Below the pieces are notes generated by a model. That model was not told the DNA's origin. It made no database searches and saw only the letters and a program-made list of their open reading frames with translations. Below, piece by piece: positions 12,678 through 23,039 of a DNA stretch of 64,000 nucleotides. A program made the position numbers and the translations under genes. Within the stretch, counting starts at the first letter, position 1. Each line of letters begins with the position of its first letter. This DNA comes from Harmothoe impar (Eukaryota > Annelida > Polychaeta > Phyllodocida > Polynoidae): positions 15,038,618-15,102,617 of the forward strand of contig OX381714.1 in NCBI GenBank assembly GCA_947462335.1, read 5' to 3'.

Positions 12678-12704
12678 TAGGGGCTTTAAAATGTAACAAC
12701 ATTG

Positions 12705-12795
12705 TGTCTAGCTCCCTTTCCCCAGATGAGTAAGGAATTAGTAGAACATTGGTTCTAGCTCCCTTTCCCCAGAAGAGTAAGGAATTAGTAGAATC
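12705..12795 (+). repeat. 46-bp tandem duplication
   Basis: Two adjacent near-identical copies, each containing TCTAGCTCCCTTTCCCCAGA followed by AGTAAGGAATTAGTAGAA. Confidence 0.8.
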
Positions 12796-12899
12796 AAAAT
12801 TAGAGTCAGGTTGATTCATACTATCAAATCCATTGCCAATGTCACATATAAATTCAGAAACTGGCACTGCATTGGTGCATCATTAAAGCAATATACTGT

Positions 12900-13230
12900 C
12901 CTTAAAGGGTTAAGCACTAGACTCTACCCTCACATACCAGCTTCTAACATTCAGGTTCTGCAACAGAACTTTAAAACCAAGGCCCAGGTACAAGGAATCT
13001 TGAGACGCTTTGCCAAGATTTGTCCACTCAACTTAAGGTCGCAGCGCTTCATGTCCATTACACTAAGACCATCTTAACTCTCCTCCTTTCAAACTCTTTT
13101 TCCAGAAGTCCTTGAAATGGTCTAAACCAGCCTGATAAGACCCCTAGCTACCCATGAAGGTAGTTTGGCTGGCCCTCTTTTTCATCTATCCCCTTACACT
13201 AGCTTAATCAATTAGCCTTGCTGAACTTTT
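12900..13230 (+). repeat. Block B, copy II (partial)
   Basis: It contains CCAGCTTCTAACATTCAGG, CAGAACTTTAAAACCA, the ACTCAACTTAAGGTC region and ATGTCCATTACACT. These match the start of block B at 1,080, 20,030 and 54,420. Only the first 300 bp or so of the block is recognisable. Confidence 0.7.
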
Positions 13231-13290
13231 CACAGAAATAACAGATCTTTGTGAAAGAAATGGTTTTATCCATGCGCTTTTTATAAATTG

Positions 13291-13311
13291 GGGAGAGGGG
13301 GGGGGGGATTG
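13291..13311 (+). repeat. G-rich homopolymer tract
   Basis: The text AGAGGGGGGGGGGATT contains a run of about ten G. It is simple sequence. Confidence 0.8.
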
Positions 13312-13681
13312 GGTGATGTAAATTGAGAAGTGTGGGCGGTTACATTGAATAATGTGTACATAGTAGAAATACAAACTGATCAGTTAAGCAAAACACCTCT
13401 TACAGGCACTAATCACTCACTAGAAATCCAGATAAAAAAACACACTGCTAATTCTGTTTCTAAGTGTCTACATTCTCTTTGCACTAATAATAATAGTATG
13501 GTTTTGCTTTTGAGTTCTCCTGTCAATATCATACTGCTCTATCAGAGCAGGCTGGTACTAGGTACAAAAGAATAGGCACTCCTTATAGAATATTATGCAT
13601 CTGCCCATTTGTTATAATGAGATGTTTCATGCTGTGCATCAAAATGCAAAGCAGCAGCATATATAGACAAAGGTGCACGAG

Positions 13682-13803
13682 TTTCAGTCTGTTGACTGGG
13701 TTATTTCACGAGTTGACCTTGGGCCGTATTTCACGAGGCCGTAGGCTGAGTGAAATGCGGCCCAAGGGTCAACAAGTGAAATAACCCAGTCAACAGACTG
13801 AAA
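13682..13803. repeat. Long hairpin (54-bp arms, 15-nt loop)
   Basis: The left arm is 13,682-13,734 and the right arm 13,750-13,803. The outer 28 bases (TTTCAGTCTGTTGACTGGGT and onwards) pair perfectly, and the inner part pairs with four differences including one gap. Confidence 0.9.
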
Positions 13804-13933
13804 TAAGTGTACCTTTGTGTTTATTTTTTATCTTTTTCGATTCAAAATACCGAAATTATTGTAGGGGGGAGCCTAAAAGGGTTAAATTGGCTTCTTTCTA
13901 CGCCGTTCAAATGTAAACAGACCGCCGTTTTGA

Positions 13934-13941
13934 TGACGTCA
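13934..13941. promoter_or_regulatory. TGACGTCA (CRE-like palindrome)
   Basis: A perfect 8-bp cAMP-response-element consensus within the hairpin-ended repeat. It is retained in the second copy at 35,040-35,047. Function is unknown. Confidence 0.4.
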
Positions 13942-14610
13942 CAAGGCCGTGAAATACGGCCATGGGTTATTTCACGGGGGGTGTGCAATACGGCGTACTT
14001 TGGTTAAGTCAATGTGACTGCTGTATTTCATAAAAAATAAATTAAAGTCTACAATAGGTGGCCCTTTTATTCCACTGTGTCATTAAACATATTCAGGATA
14101 ATAGTAAAAAACTGACAAGTGCAACTTTTCCTTTTAGGGTTGAATGCAAACTGGAGAGTATAATGTATGCAGAACACTGATGTGGTTTTGTAGGTTTCTT
14201 AGATTATAGCATTCATCAAAAGTGCGGACTGTGTCCCTGCTTTTTAACACCTAGTTCATAGTGGTAATTGAATCTGTACTTAAGGCTATTTACCTATCGT
14301 TACCACTATCCCCCTACCACTAGGTGGGGTTGACCACTGGAACAGTACCTGTAGTCCCTTGCATGATCACATGCCGCTTACAAGACGTGGACCACACCCT
14401 GCTATGAAGGCAATGACATGGCCAATTTGACAGTATGAAAGCCTGTTGTTAAGTGCCATAATAATTTTCAATCAATCATTTATCAGAGTGTTGCATCATT
14501 TTCAAAGTCCTAGTTCCTAGAAATTCTGTCCATGGTTTGATTCAACAAAGAGAGAAAAAGAAGGACATAAAGAGAAGAACAGAGACAGAGAGCGATCAAG
14601 ACATGACATA

Positions 14611-14766
14611 CCATATTCGGCGTAATATGCGCCCTCCTCCTCATAATCGCCCATCGGGCATTTTTAGACAGAACAAAGGCTTAAATTTCTAGATTTTGGA
14701 GATAATTAAACTTAAAATGCAATAATAATTCTATAAGTGCCCACGGCACTTATTACGCCAAATAGG
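14611..14766. mobile_element. 156-bp MITE with CCATATTCGGCGTAATA end
   Basis: The left end CCATATTCGGCGTAATATGC and the reverse complement of the right end (CCTATTTGGCGTAATAAGTG) form imperfect terminal inverted repeats. TA flanks both sides. The layout is like the 51,609 element but with a different core sequence. Non-coding. Confidence 0.7.
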
Positions 14767-14773
14767 TATAAAT

Positions 14774-14801
14774 ACATATATATATATATATATACATATA
14801 T

Positions 14802-14892
<91 letters not shown>

Positions 14893-14900
14893 TATATGTA
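14774..14900. repeat. (TA)n microsatellite with CATA interruptions
   Basis: An alternating TA tract of about 125 bp with occasional ACATA and GTATA interruptions. The open frame over it on the minus strand (14,731-14,931, poly Ile-Tyr) is only the translation of the simple repeat. Confidence 0.95.
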
Positions 14901-16651
14901 ATGATAAGCACATCATATATATATTTCTCATATCATGGTTAACTCAAGATAAACCTCCAGAGCAGCTCAATTATGTTTTCTAATCATGGTTTTAATCTTG
15001 TAGATTCTCACCTCATAATAATATATTATGAGGCTGATATACAATAAATATATTTCAGTGAATAACACCAAAGATTTCTTTTAATCCAGCCTTCAACAAA
15101 AAGGATATTATATCCCTTTTAATGTTATTACCCTTTTATATTAGTCAGGAAGCCATAGCCTAGAGCCATAGTTCATTGTTTATTCTCCTGTGTAATATCA
15201 TGGTAAATTATAACACTTTTCAATGAGAGGATTCTGTTTTGACTGTGCACCAATATGTTGCCTATTCTAGCCTAGACCGAGGGACCTTTCAGGATTCTGA
15301 AACGTAGCAATGAATGCCACAGGCATACTGTTCTATGCAATGAGTAACACTGACGTGCCAATCGAGAGCAATCAACCACTACATGGAAAAAAAGATAGAA
15401 GAAAGAAGAAACAGCTAAGCTTTACCACTGGATCCAGCTGCAACTATTGGGAGCCATTGGACATAAAAGTGTAACTTAGGTATCGGGTTGACAAAGATCT
15501 TGTTGGTGATAACATGCATGACATACATATAAGGTATTTTATATAATCATTCTTTTCAAAATGTGTTGCTCTTCCCTCCTGCGGCCTTCTCTACAGGTAG
15601 TGGATCCCACCCTGCAGGTACCCAGCTTATAGTGAGGCAGGGTGTGCTGGCCTCCCACCATAATGCTAATGTATCGCTGCTAAGTTAATAGCAATTAGTT
15701 GCCAAATACGTATGAAGGATTCGTTTAAGTTCCGTATTTCCCCAACAGATTGACCCCGAAAGGCCCGGCTCTGAGCAGCTCAGTAGTCTGGTGACTATAC
15801 ATTGGTGCCCAGACTTATGACCGTGTCGTCGTGTAGAATTTAAGCAAAGGTGCCATGTTGCCGTGTCAATTTTTATCTTATACAAATTACTCTAAAATAT
15901 TGTGTCTGTCGATTTTTAAAGGTGCCGTGTCACTCGTGTCGAATTTAAGAACCCCCAGTGTCGCCGTGTCGCGCGTGTCGATTTTTACCCATGTATAGTC
16001 ACAGTCTGCCCAGTCTGCCCACCAGGAGAGGAGCAGTAGGAGCAGCTCACTGTGGCTGCTAGGGCAGACTAGGTGGTGTGCAACTGCTAAGTGGATACAT
16101 CCTGCTTAATGTAGGCACAAAATGGCAGTGCACTTAGCACTCAACAAATGCTAAATGTATCAGAATACTGCTCTATATATCATCTGAAAAAATACAATTT
16201 TCATTGAATTTCTAAGCAGATTCATTGATACACTCAGAATCTATACATATATGGCATATCTAGTATCAGGTCGCATTAGTTTCTAGACCCTAGATGGTGG
16301 ATATAGTTAGCAGTACTTTGATACATTAAGTTGTTGGATGCTTAGTACGGAGCTTTTAGTACAGTCACTACTGTTAGCAGGGTCAATACACTTAGCAGTA
16401 GCACAGGTGGTTCAAGCCTGGTTCACTGCAGACTCGCTCAACCAGTACCTTTTTCCACCACAATGGCTCCAAAATGGGACTGGTGGGACTGCTATATTTA
16501 GATTGTTACTTCCTCTCAGACTGTGCACAGGAACTGGTGTACAGGATTTGCTTGGTCAACTCCTGAAGAAAAGTTAGTGAAACAGGTTTTTTATATGTGT
16601 TTACCCAGAATCTACTATTATAGAGTCGGAGCTTGAGACTGGGTCCACTCT

Positions 16652-17120
16652 AGGCTGTGTCTCACGACCTTGGGCCAATGTTTTTGTCTCTGATCCGGTG
16701 CCGTCTCTGACCACGTGCCGTCTCTGACCACGTGCTGTCTCTGACCGGTTGCCGTCTCTGACCGGACATCACTTTGGGAGTTTAGTTACCTTCTACCAAC
16801 AGCAGGAGGCTAATTATAATTACATAACAACTTCCGTAACGTTTTTACAAATCCTTATATATGTGAGTATAGGTTAACAATTAAAAAACACTTTTTTCTA
16901 ACACAAGGTCAGAGACGGCACCCTGTCAGAGACGGCACCCGGTCAGAGACGGCACCCGGTCAGAGACTGCACCCGGTCAGAGACGGCACCTGGTCAGAGA
17001 CGGCACCCGGTCAGAGACGGCACCCGGTCAGAGACGGCACCCGGTCAGAGACGGCACCCGGTCAGAGACGGCACCCAGTCAGAGACAAAAACATTGGCCC
17101 AAGGTCGTGAGACACAGCCT
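16652..17120. mobile_element. Foldback-like element with 17-bp repeats in the arms, copy 1
   Basis: The left terminal sequence AGGCTGTGTCTCACGACCTT is exactly inverted at the right end (17,101-17,120). The inverted match continues inward to GTCTCTGA, about 42 bp. Inside the ends, 17-bp repeats (GGTCAGAGACGGCACCC and its complement) run in opposite orientations: about five copies on the left (16,686-16,770) and eleven on the right (16,908-17,092). TCTA on both flanks (16,648-16,651 left; 17,119-17,122 right, depending on one shared base) suggests a 4-bp target duplication. The centre has no open frame. Confidence 0.8.
16907..17093 (+). repeat. 17-bp minisatellite, 11 copies
   Basis: GTCAGAGAC recurs at exactly 17-bp steps from 16,908 to 17,078 with consensus GGTCAGAGACGGCACCC and very few substitutions. 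It forms the right arm of the foldback-like element. Confidence 0.95.
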
Positions 17121-17403
17121 CTAGCTGGTCATTACCTCATCAGAAAGATATAAGTCAATTGTTTATTTATTTCTGACCTCATTATGAGCTGCTCAATGTG
17201 TGGGCGGTGGTGCGGGCAGTCGGCAGCAATCAGCTGCTTACTCACCTGGTGACCATTATGCAATGTAAGTTACTGTACATATATGCTAAAATATATCCTC
17301 TGGTGACAATTATGGAAGGTATTCTGCTTTATATATGCTAAAATGCTCACTGATCACACAGACTATGAATGTACAGGGGGAAACACAGACGTTAGGACTG
17401 GGT

Positions 17404-17424
17404 GGGGGGGGGGGGGGGGGGGGG
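17404..17424 (+). repeat. Poly(G) run of 21
   Basis: Twenty-one consecutive G. The 63-codon frame across it (17,335-17,526) is not a gene. Confidence 0.9.
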
Positions 17425-17789
17425 AATTATCCTGATATAGGGACGTCATGCATGTTGCCGGAAACGGAAAGAAATCATAGAAAGAGTTTATTGTACATCA
17501 AAGCACTATTAAGGCCTTATCATTAATGATGTAAATATGCACAGTGTTATGTATAAGGCCTGTTGACATGCTCTAGAGAGTCTGGCCAATTGCCTGCGTT
17601 TACAAGTCTCTTCCATATAGTCTGACGCAGGTATCTGGTAGTTACATCTATAATAGCCTCATAGCTTTAAGGGCGATTGAGCCAGGATCTCTGGTACCGA
17701 TTTCCAGTATGCTAATTAACCATTATACAACCATGTGCCTGTCCTGTCCTGTATGTATACGTACCACAGAAAGACTATGACTAGGTGCA

Positions 17790-17935
17790 CCCAATTAAAA
17801 GAAAACAGGTTATTTAGGGCAGATGTAAATCGAAATGGGGGGAGCTAATGGATGTGTTCAGACTTTGTATTACAAATTTTATTTCAATTTGTATTTACAC
17901 CTGCCCTAAATAAACCGCTTTCTTCCAAGCTGGTC
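17790..17935. repeat. Imperfect inverted repeat, about 36-bp arms
   Basis: The left text GGTTATTTAGGGCAGATGTA is inverted at TACACCTGCCCTAAATAAAC (from about 17,895). The whole could fold into a hairpin or be a small decayed MITE. No target duplication was identified. Confidence 0.7.
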
Positions 17936-18119
17936 ATAGATTGCCTCGAGATATACATTTGGCCTAGTTATAGATTGCACCCTGTCATAGACTTTCAATT
18001 TGTATTGATTAGGTAAGACACAGTGAAGTGTTTCATCCACACAGACTATCCACCAGGGCAAGCGAATTACTAAGCCCATACACATATTTCATTTTTCAGG
18101 CCAGTATTGCTGCAAATTA

Positions 18120-18550
18120 AAACTCGTTCCTAATGAGCTAGAACACCTCCGCGCGAATGCTGGTGACATTCATGATTTGTATCTTTACTGCTCAATGGGC
18201 ATTGAGTCTATGATTAAAATAAATTCTACAGTACCAGTGTACCACGAGACGAAACAAACCTCAAGAAGTCAAATGCCTTACACATTTCTAGATGCTTGGT
18301 TCAATTGCATATGAAATGATTTCAGAGGAATCCATTTCAAAAAGAAAGTTGCTTGTGAAATCCTCCTCTAGCAATTTCTAGATGCTAGATGGAAGACCAA
18401 ACTGATTTCCACGTGCGTGGTCAGATGATACTTTGACATTTACAGCTTTCTTCACATCACTGAAGATATTGCGGAATTACAAGTCTGCCAGCAGATTTGA
18501 AATCAGTTGTGGAACTTCATTAGTGTGAAATGGATCCAAACACTGTGAGA
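18120..18550 (+). repeat. Block H, copy 1 (paired with 24,940-25,230)
   Basis: Shared landmarks with 24,940-25,230 are TTCAATGGGAATTG/CTCAATGGGCATTG, then CTGCCAGCAGATTTGAAATC, CAGTTGTGGAACTTCATTAG (CAGTTGTAGGGCTTCATTAG in the partner). Non-coding. Confidence 0.7.
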
Positions 18551-19560
18551 TTGACATTTAATCACCACTTCTTGAAGAACAAGATTGGTCTGTGTTTATT
18601 ATACACATAGGTCTATGTCACGTGTATGCCCATCTATGCGTTTAGGAATTGGAACTTCTGAAAGCAGATGATCAAAATCTGACTTAGGGTATTGAATATT
18701 TTGGAGCAAAGGTAGTTGTGTGATTCCAAATAATAAAAAAAAAATCCAGCATATCAGCGTTTCTCTTTTATGTGTTTCGCTTGACACAGATATGAGGTAA
18801 ATAATGTCATTGTCAGTCTGATCATCATTCTGTAGGCTGAATACTGAAGTGGTGAATCATTCTGTCCAAACATTCTTGCCTCGATAAAAGGAGTAATACA
18901 TGTATGCACAGCTTAGGAAGCACTCAGGGCCAGGCCAATACATCCTTTCAGGGCAGAGACACCTACATTAGGTTGGTCTGTAAAGAGACACAAAAGAATA
19001 ATTCATGAGCCTTGCCATTGTGTATTGGCAGTACATATTGTACTATAGGAAATGTGGATCACATTTGCAGGGATTTGTCAAAGTAGATGATGTAAGACAT
19101 AATTTAAAGATAAAAACATAATACCAACACATTATTGCATACATCATAATGACTATCATTCTGCGTTCATGAAGAACTGTCTAAATATTAATATTTTCAA
19201 GACAGTGGACCTTTCTGACAGCAGATATTAACACAATATCTACAATATGAGATACTAATTCTTACCATTAAATATCTAAGCCGAGCAGGAATAATATGGC
19301 AGAATGTGATATGCCTACAGGACACAGATCCACACATATATCTCGGAGTGGTACAGGAAGGATCGACCTGTAATGCACAGAACATAATAGCTGCCTAATG
19401 CTGACAGCCTTGGTAATGGACATTATTAGTCGGCTCACACTGCATACATGATATTACTGATGACAGGCTGTGCTACTTATGCTCCCAGAGAATGCTAATG
19501 TAAGGGTTGAGCCATTTGTTACACAGTAACTGCATATAAATATGATTGAACCATTAAGGA
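18300..19560 (+). repeat. Block D, copy II
   Basis: It matches 37,680-39,290 and, less fully, 49,190-49,850. Landmarks are ATTTCAGAGGAATCCAT (18,320; compare 37,691), ATTCTGTAGGCTGAATACT, AAGCACTCAGGGCCAGGCCA, GTACAGGAAGGAT(C/A)GACC, and TAGCTGCCTAATGCTGACAG. It overlaps block H because the two blocks are adjacent and their limits are not sharp. Confidence 0.8.
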
Positions 19561-19589
19561 CACAATCCAATATCAGATAAAGAAATATA

Positions 19590-19984
19590 TAAGTGGAGTC
19601 CTATCTATAATTGCAATTTGACTGAATTGAGCTAAATTGATAATTTAAATCATTGAAAATACTGAGGCTAGACAGTTTTCTGCTTTGGTTGATCTTACGT
19701 CACTAGACAAAAGTTATCATTAGTGACTAGTCACTCTTTCCTTCTAAATAACAAAATAAGTGTATTGTTAATACATATCTGTGCTTGAACTCCTTAAGAA
19801 TTCAAGGCCTAAAAGAAACATCTATTTACAATGACCACCCACAAGGTATCAGTTATTAACTTGCGGACACTACATTGGTGTATCATGCCTACCCTTCACA
19901 AGTAGGGTTGGCATACTGCATTTATAAGTCATTCACGGGGGTCATTTGTGAATTATCCGGAAAACAAAAGGCATTATTAAGCAA
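19590..19984 (+). repeat. Block G, unfilled copy (paired with 50,760-50,855 plus 54,064-54,350)
   Basis: AATACTGAGGCTAGACAG, then TTGGTTGATCTTACG and TAGTCACTCTTT, form a continuous sequence here. In the partner copy they are split by a 3.2-kb foldback element between TTGGTTGGTCTTACG and CAGTAGACC. This is therefore the approximate empty site for that insertion. Confidence 0.75.
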
Positions 19985-21540
19985 TGTTCTATCCTTAAAG
20001 GATCAACCATAATCCACCCTTTTTAACTGGCATCTAACATCACCGTTCAACAACAGAAACCTCCAAAACAGCCCCCAGGTACCAGGCATCTTGCCGACCC
20101 GTTGCCAAGCTCTGTCCACTCAACTGAATGCTTCACTTTTGATGTCCATTACATTTCAACTCCTTTAACCCTGTTTTCCAAGTGTCAGTGAATATGGTCT
20201 AAACCAGCTCAATAAGACACTAGGGCAGTGTAGTTTTGTCAGCTCTACTTTTATTCGCCCCCCCTTACCCCATGGGGCAGTCAATAAGGAACTCATTCCA
20301 GAATTGTTCACTCCAGAAATACCATGCAGAGCCCTGGGGAAAACGGCTTTGTCTATGTACTGCTTTTAACCATGGTGGCCAATAGGAGGAAGGTCAATGT
20401 GGAGTGGTAGGGGGTGTGTAAAATCAGCAAAAACTGCGTGCAGAACAGTTATGTAGGAAATAGGAGACACATCTGCAGACTATATTCCGGTCTATGCCAA
20501 AATTTTGGCCCACAGACTAAAACATTCAAGAAACATTGCTTAAACATTGTGAAGTCATCTTGTTAAGATCTTTCCCAGCAGACATCAAAGGGTAACCCCA
20601 CACCTCTGTAGAAGGTCAGATCTAACCAAATTATCTCGCCCTTCTCTGTCAACGGTAGAAATTCTATCACACACTGTCGGCTGGGACTGTCAGTTCATCC
20701 ACCCACCCAACACTATGGTAATAAGGTTGCACCTATTATCTTATCTAGGGATTTGTTAACTTGTGACAGCGTCAACGGGACATAGGGGCAGCTGTGCTTA
20801 AAGGTATTCTCTCTCATATGTGACAAGGCAAGGTGTGGGTGTATTGCATTTGGGCCCTCCCTAAGGTGTTGTATATATTTTCCCAGAGTGCTTTATCTCC
20901 TAAGATCATGACAGTTGCGATGATGAGCTAGTCTTATAAAATGTGTTTGAAATTAATGGTAATTTAAGGATATTTGTAGCGGTATACCACATGTCTCCAT
21001 AAAATATTCCAAAGCAGCTAGATGTCTACATGTCTATTGGGCCTAATTCCAATCTGGAAGTATGCAACTTTGCCACTTATAGGGAATGCAGACCCCTCTC
21101 TACAACTGCCTATAGAGGCAATATACTTGATACAAACATCTCTGAGAGAACAAAGAGTTGTACCCTTATCTACAAACATACTATTATACAAAATCATATC
21201 AGTTGAAAGGGGAGAGATAAAATGAGCACAGACAGTTTGGGCATAATTCATAAATGTGTCTACCAACAAATGCCCTACCATGAAAACCCCACCGACCATT
21301 AATGATAGATTTGACACATTGTTGATAGACTAGAAATATGTTCAGACCGGATTCTTCAGACTGAACAACATGAGCCACAATCGGGTAAAACACTTTCCGC
21401 ACTAATGCAGCCGACAGTGCGGTTACATCAGAGAGGTTCAAAGTGGCTTCACAGAATGACAGCCTTAATGTCACAGCACGAGGCAAGGGCTGCATGAGAC
21501 CTGTCAATGGTAGAATGGTGTATTATTATGGCTATGTTGG
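19985..21540 (+). repeat. Block B, copy III
   Basis: The least interrupted block B copy. It runs from ATCCTTAAAGGATCAACC through GTCCACTCAACTGAATGCTT, ACCTCTGTAGAAGGTCA, the TTCATCCACCCACCCAACAC region and ATCATGACAGTTGCGATGATG, to GAGAACAAAGAGTTGTACCC and GAACAACATGAGCCACAATC. It lacks the roughly 1-kb segment found at 41,020-42,080 and the roughly 0.4-kb segment at 42,128-42,520 of copy IV. Two overlapping minus-strand frames (21,018-21,317 and 21,199-21,507) are open, but their equivalents in other copies are broken. Confidence 0.8.
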
Positions 21541-21737
21541 CTGTATGCCTATTAAAAGTCATACATCTTCGTTTATCTTGTGAGGGAATCATAAGAACAC
21601 AGTAGGAGGGTGTTTTGACACCATCAGTCTGTTTGTTCTACCAATTAAACCAATGGCAGTCACCAATGTCACTATAGATATAGAGTCTGCTAGACATTGA
21701 GAGTTTTATAGCCTGTTTTGTCAATCATCATGAGTAA

Positions 21738-22064
21738 GGCCACTTAAAAAAAAAATTGGTTTCTCATCACCATGTCTGAAAAATGTGACGAGGGAGGCTT
21801 TTGGGATGATATAAGTTTTTCATGACCAAAAGCTACATTTTAGTAGTTAAAAATTGATGGATCTTAAGAAGTGGGGAAAACGTAATTTATTTCTATCCTA
21901 CTGCATTACTGGCTATAATTTGATACCAAATAACCCAATATTTGTCCATTTTTATCATAGTTTTCATAAAAAATTAGCAAAAAAAAAGAAAAAAAGTTTT
22001 CCTCAAAAGCTGATTTTTATGATGCGCGCGGTGATGAGAAACCATTTTATTTTTTTGAGTGGCC
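21738..22064. mobile_element. 327-bp MITE, GGCCACT termini, TAA duplication (Harbinger-like)
   Basis: The left end starts GGCCACTTAAAAAAA and contains GGTTTCTCATCACC. The right end is the inverse (GGTGATGAGAAACC, ending GAGTGGCC). TAA flanks both sides (21,735-21,737 and 22,065-22,067). A three-base TAA duplication with GG-starting termini is typical of PIF/Harbinger-type elements, so I infer that class. The internal 87-codon frame is not a transposase. Confidence 0.75.
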
Positions 22065-22067
22065 TAA

Positions 22068-23039
22068 TGATAATGTGCAGCTTGCTATTGCTTTCTATTG
22101 GGAAGCACTTGCTGTGAAATTATATGACGCTGAGAATTGCTTTTTGTCTCTTATATGGCATATTAGACAAAATCATATATATATTTCTATTATAAAGGTT
22201 GCGCATATCTTCCATATGTATCTACTAATGCTTCAAATGGCAATAGATAAATAAAGGCAATACACTTTTAATCAATGTACGTAAAGCCTCATTATCTCTT
22301 CTGATTAGTTTCCTATATTCTGCTATGGGAAACTAAGAACAATACATGGTTTGCTGTCAAGGATTCTTAAGATCAAAACAGCCTCAATAGAGCTGCTGAG
22401 CCGTTAAAAAAACAATGTAGTCAATAAAACAAAAGGCAGATGCAGCTAAAAGGTCTTGGATACAATGGAGGGGCATTGTGTCTTGAAACAATAGTGTACA
22501 TGCATCATATAGAGGACACAAGCCAAGTAGTAAACTTGTGGTAAAAAGGAGCAGAGGGATGAAAGTAATTCATCAGAACAAAGTATTAGACCTTTCATGG
22601 TCTCATCAGATGCACAGGACACAATACATTGCAATTGCATTATTACATAGAATTTGTGGTAATGATTCCAAAATGTGTGTTCTGGCTTTCTGACAAAGAC
22701 CACTACTGTCATAATCATAGTGTGTTTGTATCATGGCGGTAGGTCTTTATAATATATCTTATGATGACAAAAGATAAATCCCTTCACACTCAGGTTGTGA
22801 GACTTATGAAGTGTATAACCAAACAGATAGTGTGAGATTTTTGTTACCGTAATTCAGCCTATTCAATTTGGTGTGGCATGGAGATTTGTCTTGTTAGCCT
22901 ATGCTGTTCTATATGGCATTGTCCCATCATATTAAAAGCTGCAGGTACTATATCAAATGGTGAGTTAGGTTAACTTTTCATTTGGCAAACATCTCAAGTG
23001 GTTTGTGGGCTTCTGAGTGAGCATTCTTAATTGTGGAGT
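22068..23039. other. No gene recognised
   Basis: AT-rich interval between the MITE and block C copy III. The minus-strand frame at 22,446-22,718 (90 codons) has no recognisable character. Confidence 0.5.

Larger units (their letters stand above)
11470..12697 (+). mobile_element. tRNA-derived SINE, split by a MITE
   Basis: The head from about 11,470 resembles a tRNA. An A-box-like TAGCTTTGGTGG lies at 11,481-11,492 and a B-box-like CGATCGAGTCC at 11,525-11,535, at tRNA-like spacing for RNA polymerase III. A non-tRNA body of about 220 bp follows. A 914-bp MITE (11,764-12,677) interrupts it, after which a short tail (GGGGCTTTAAAATGT) follows. The flanks AACATGTCTAG (11,459-11,469) and AACATTGTGTCTAG (12,698-12,711) look like an imperfect target-site duplication around the whole. 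Family unknown. Confidence 0.6.
13682..14040 (+). mobile_element. Hairpin-ended element with CRE-like site (partner at 34,940-35,240, inverted)
   Basis: The left end (13,682-13,803) is a near-perfect hairpin with arms of about 54 bp. The right part to about 14,040 is matched in reverse orientation by 34,940-35,240. Shared text includes TTTGTGTTTATTTTTTAT, TTTCGATTCAAAATACC, CAAATGTAAACA, TGACGTCA and GACTTAACC(A/C). No protein is encoded, so I call a non-autonomous repeat of unknown class. The right boundary is taken from where the two copies stop matching. Confidence 0.7.
14240..17260 (+). repeat. Block C, copy II (with insertions)
   Basis: It starts with CCACTATCCCCCTACCACTA and ACGTGGACCACACCCTG (compare 4,080 and 23,100). 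It continues through ATGTTGCCTATTC and AATGAATGCCAC (15,260-15,330). It ends with GGAGCAGCTCACTGTGGCTG (16,038) and a second diverged version near 17,180-17,255. Insertions at 14,611, about 14,774 and 16,652 lengthen this copy. Confidence 0.7.

Noticed and set aside
13682..13803. microRNA precursor
   Set aside because: The hairpin is much longer and more perfect than usual precursors and belongs to a repeated element. Without small-RNA data this cannot be supported.
14731..14931. Poly Ile-Tyr open frame
   Set aside because: Translation of a TA microsatellite. The same applies to the minus-strand frames over 24,188-24,306.
16338..16577. 79-codon frame with hydrophobic start, possible signal peptide
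   Set aside because: It overlaps a diverged block C end repeat (GGTTCACTGCAG) and is not conserved in other block C copies.
16907..17093. Regular short repeats that might suggest a CRISPR array
   Set aside because: The 17-bp units are head to tail without variable spacers, lie inside inverted ends of a foldback-like element, and the window is eukaryotic.
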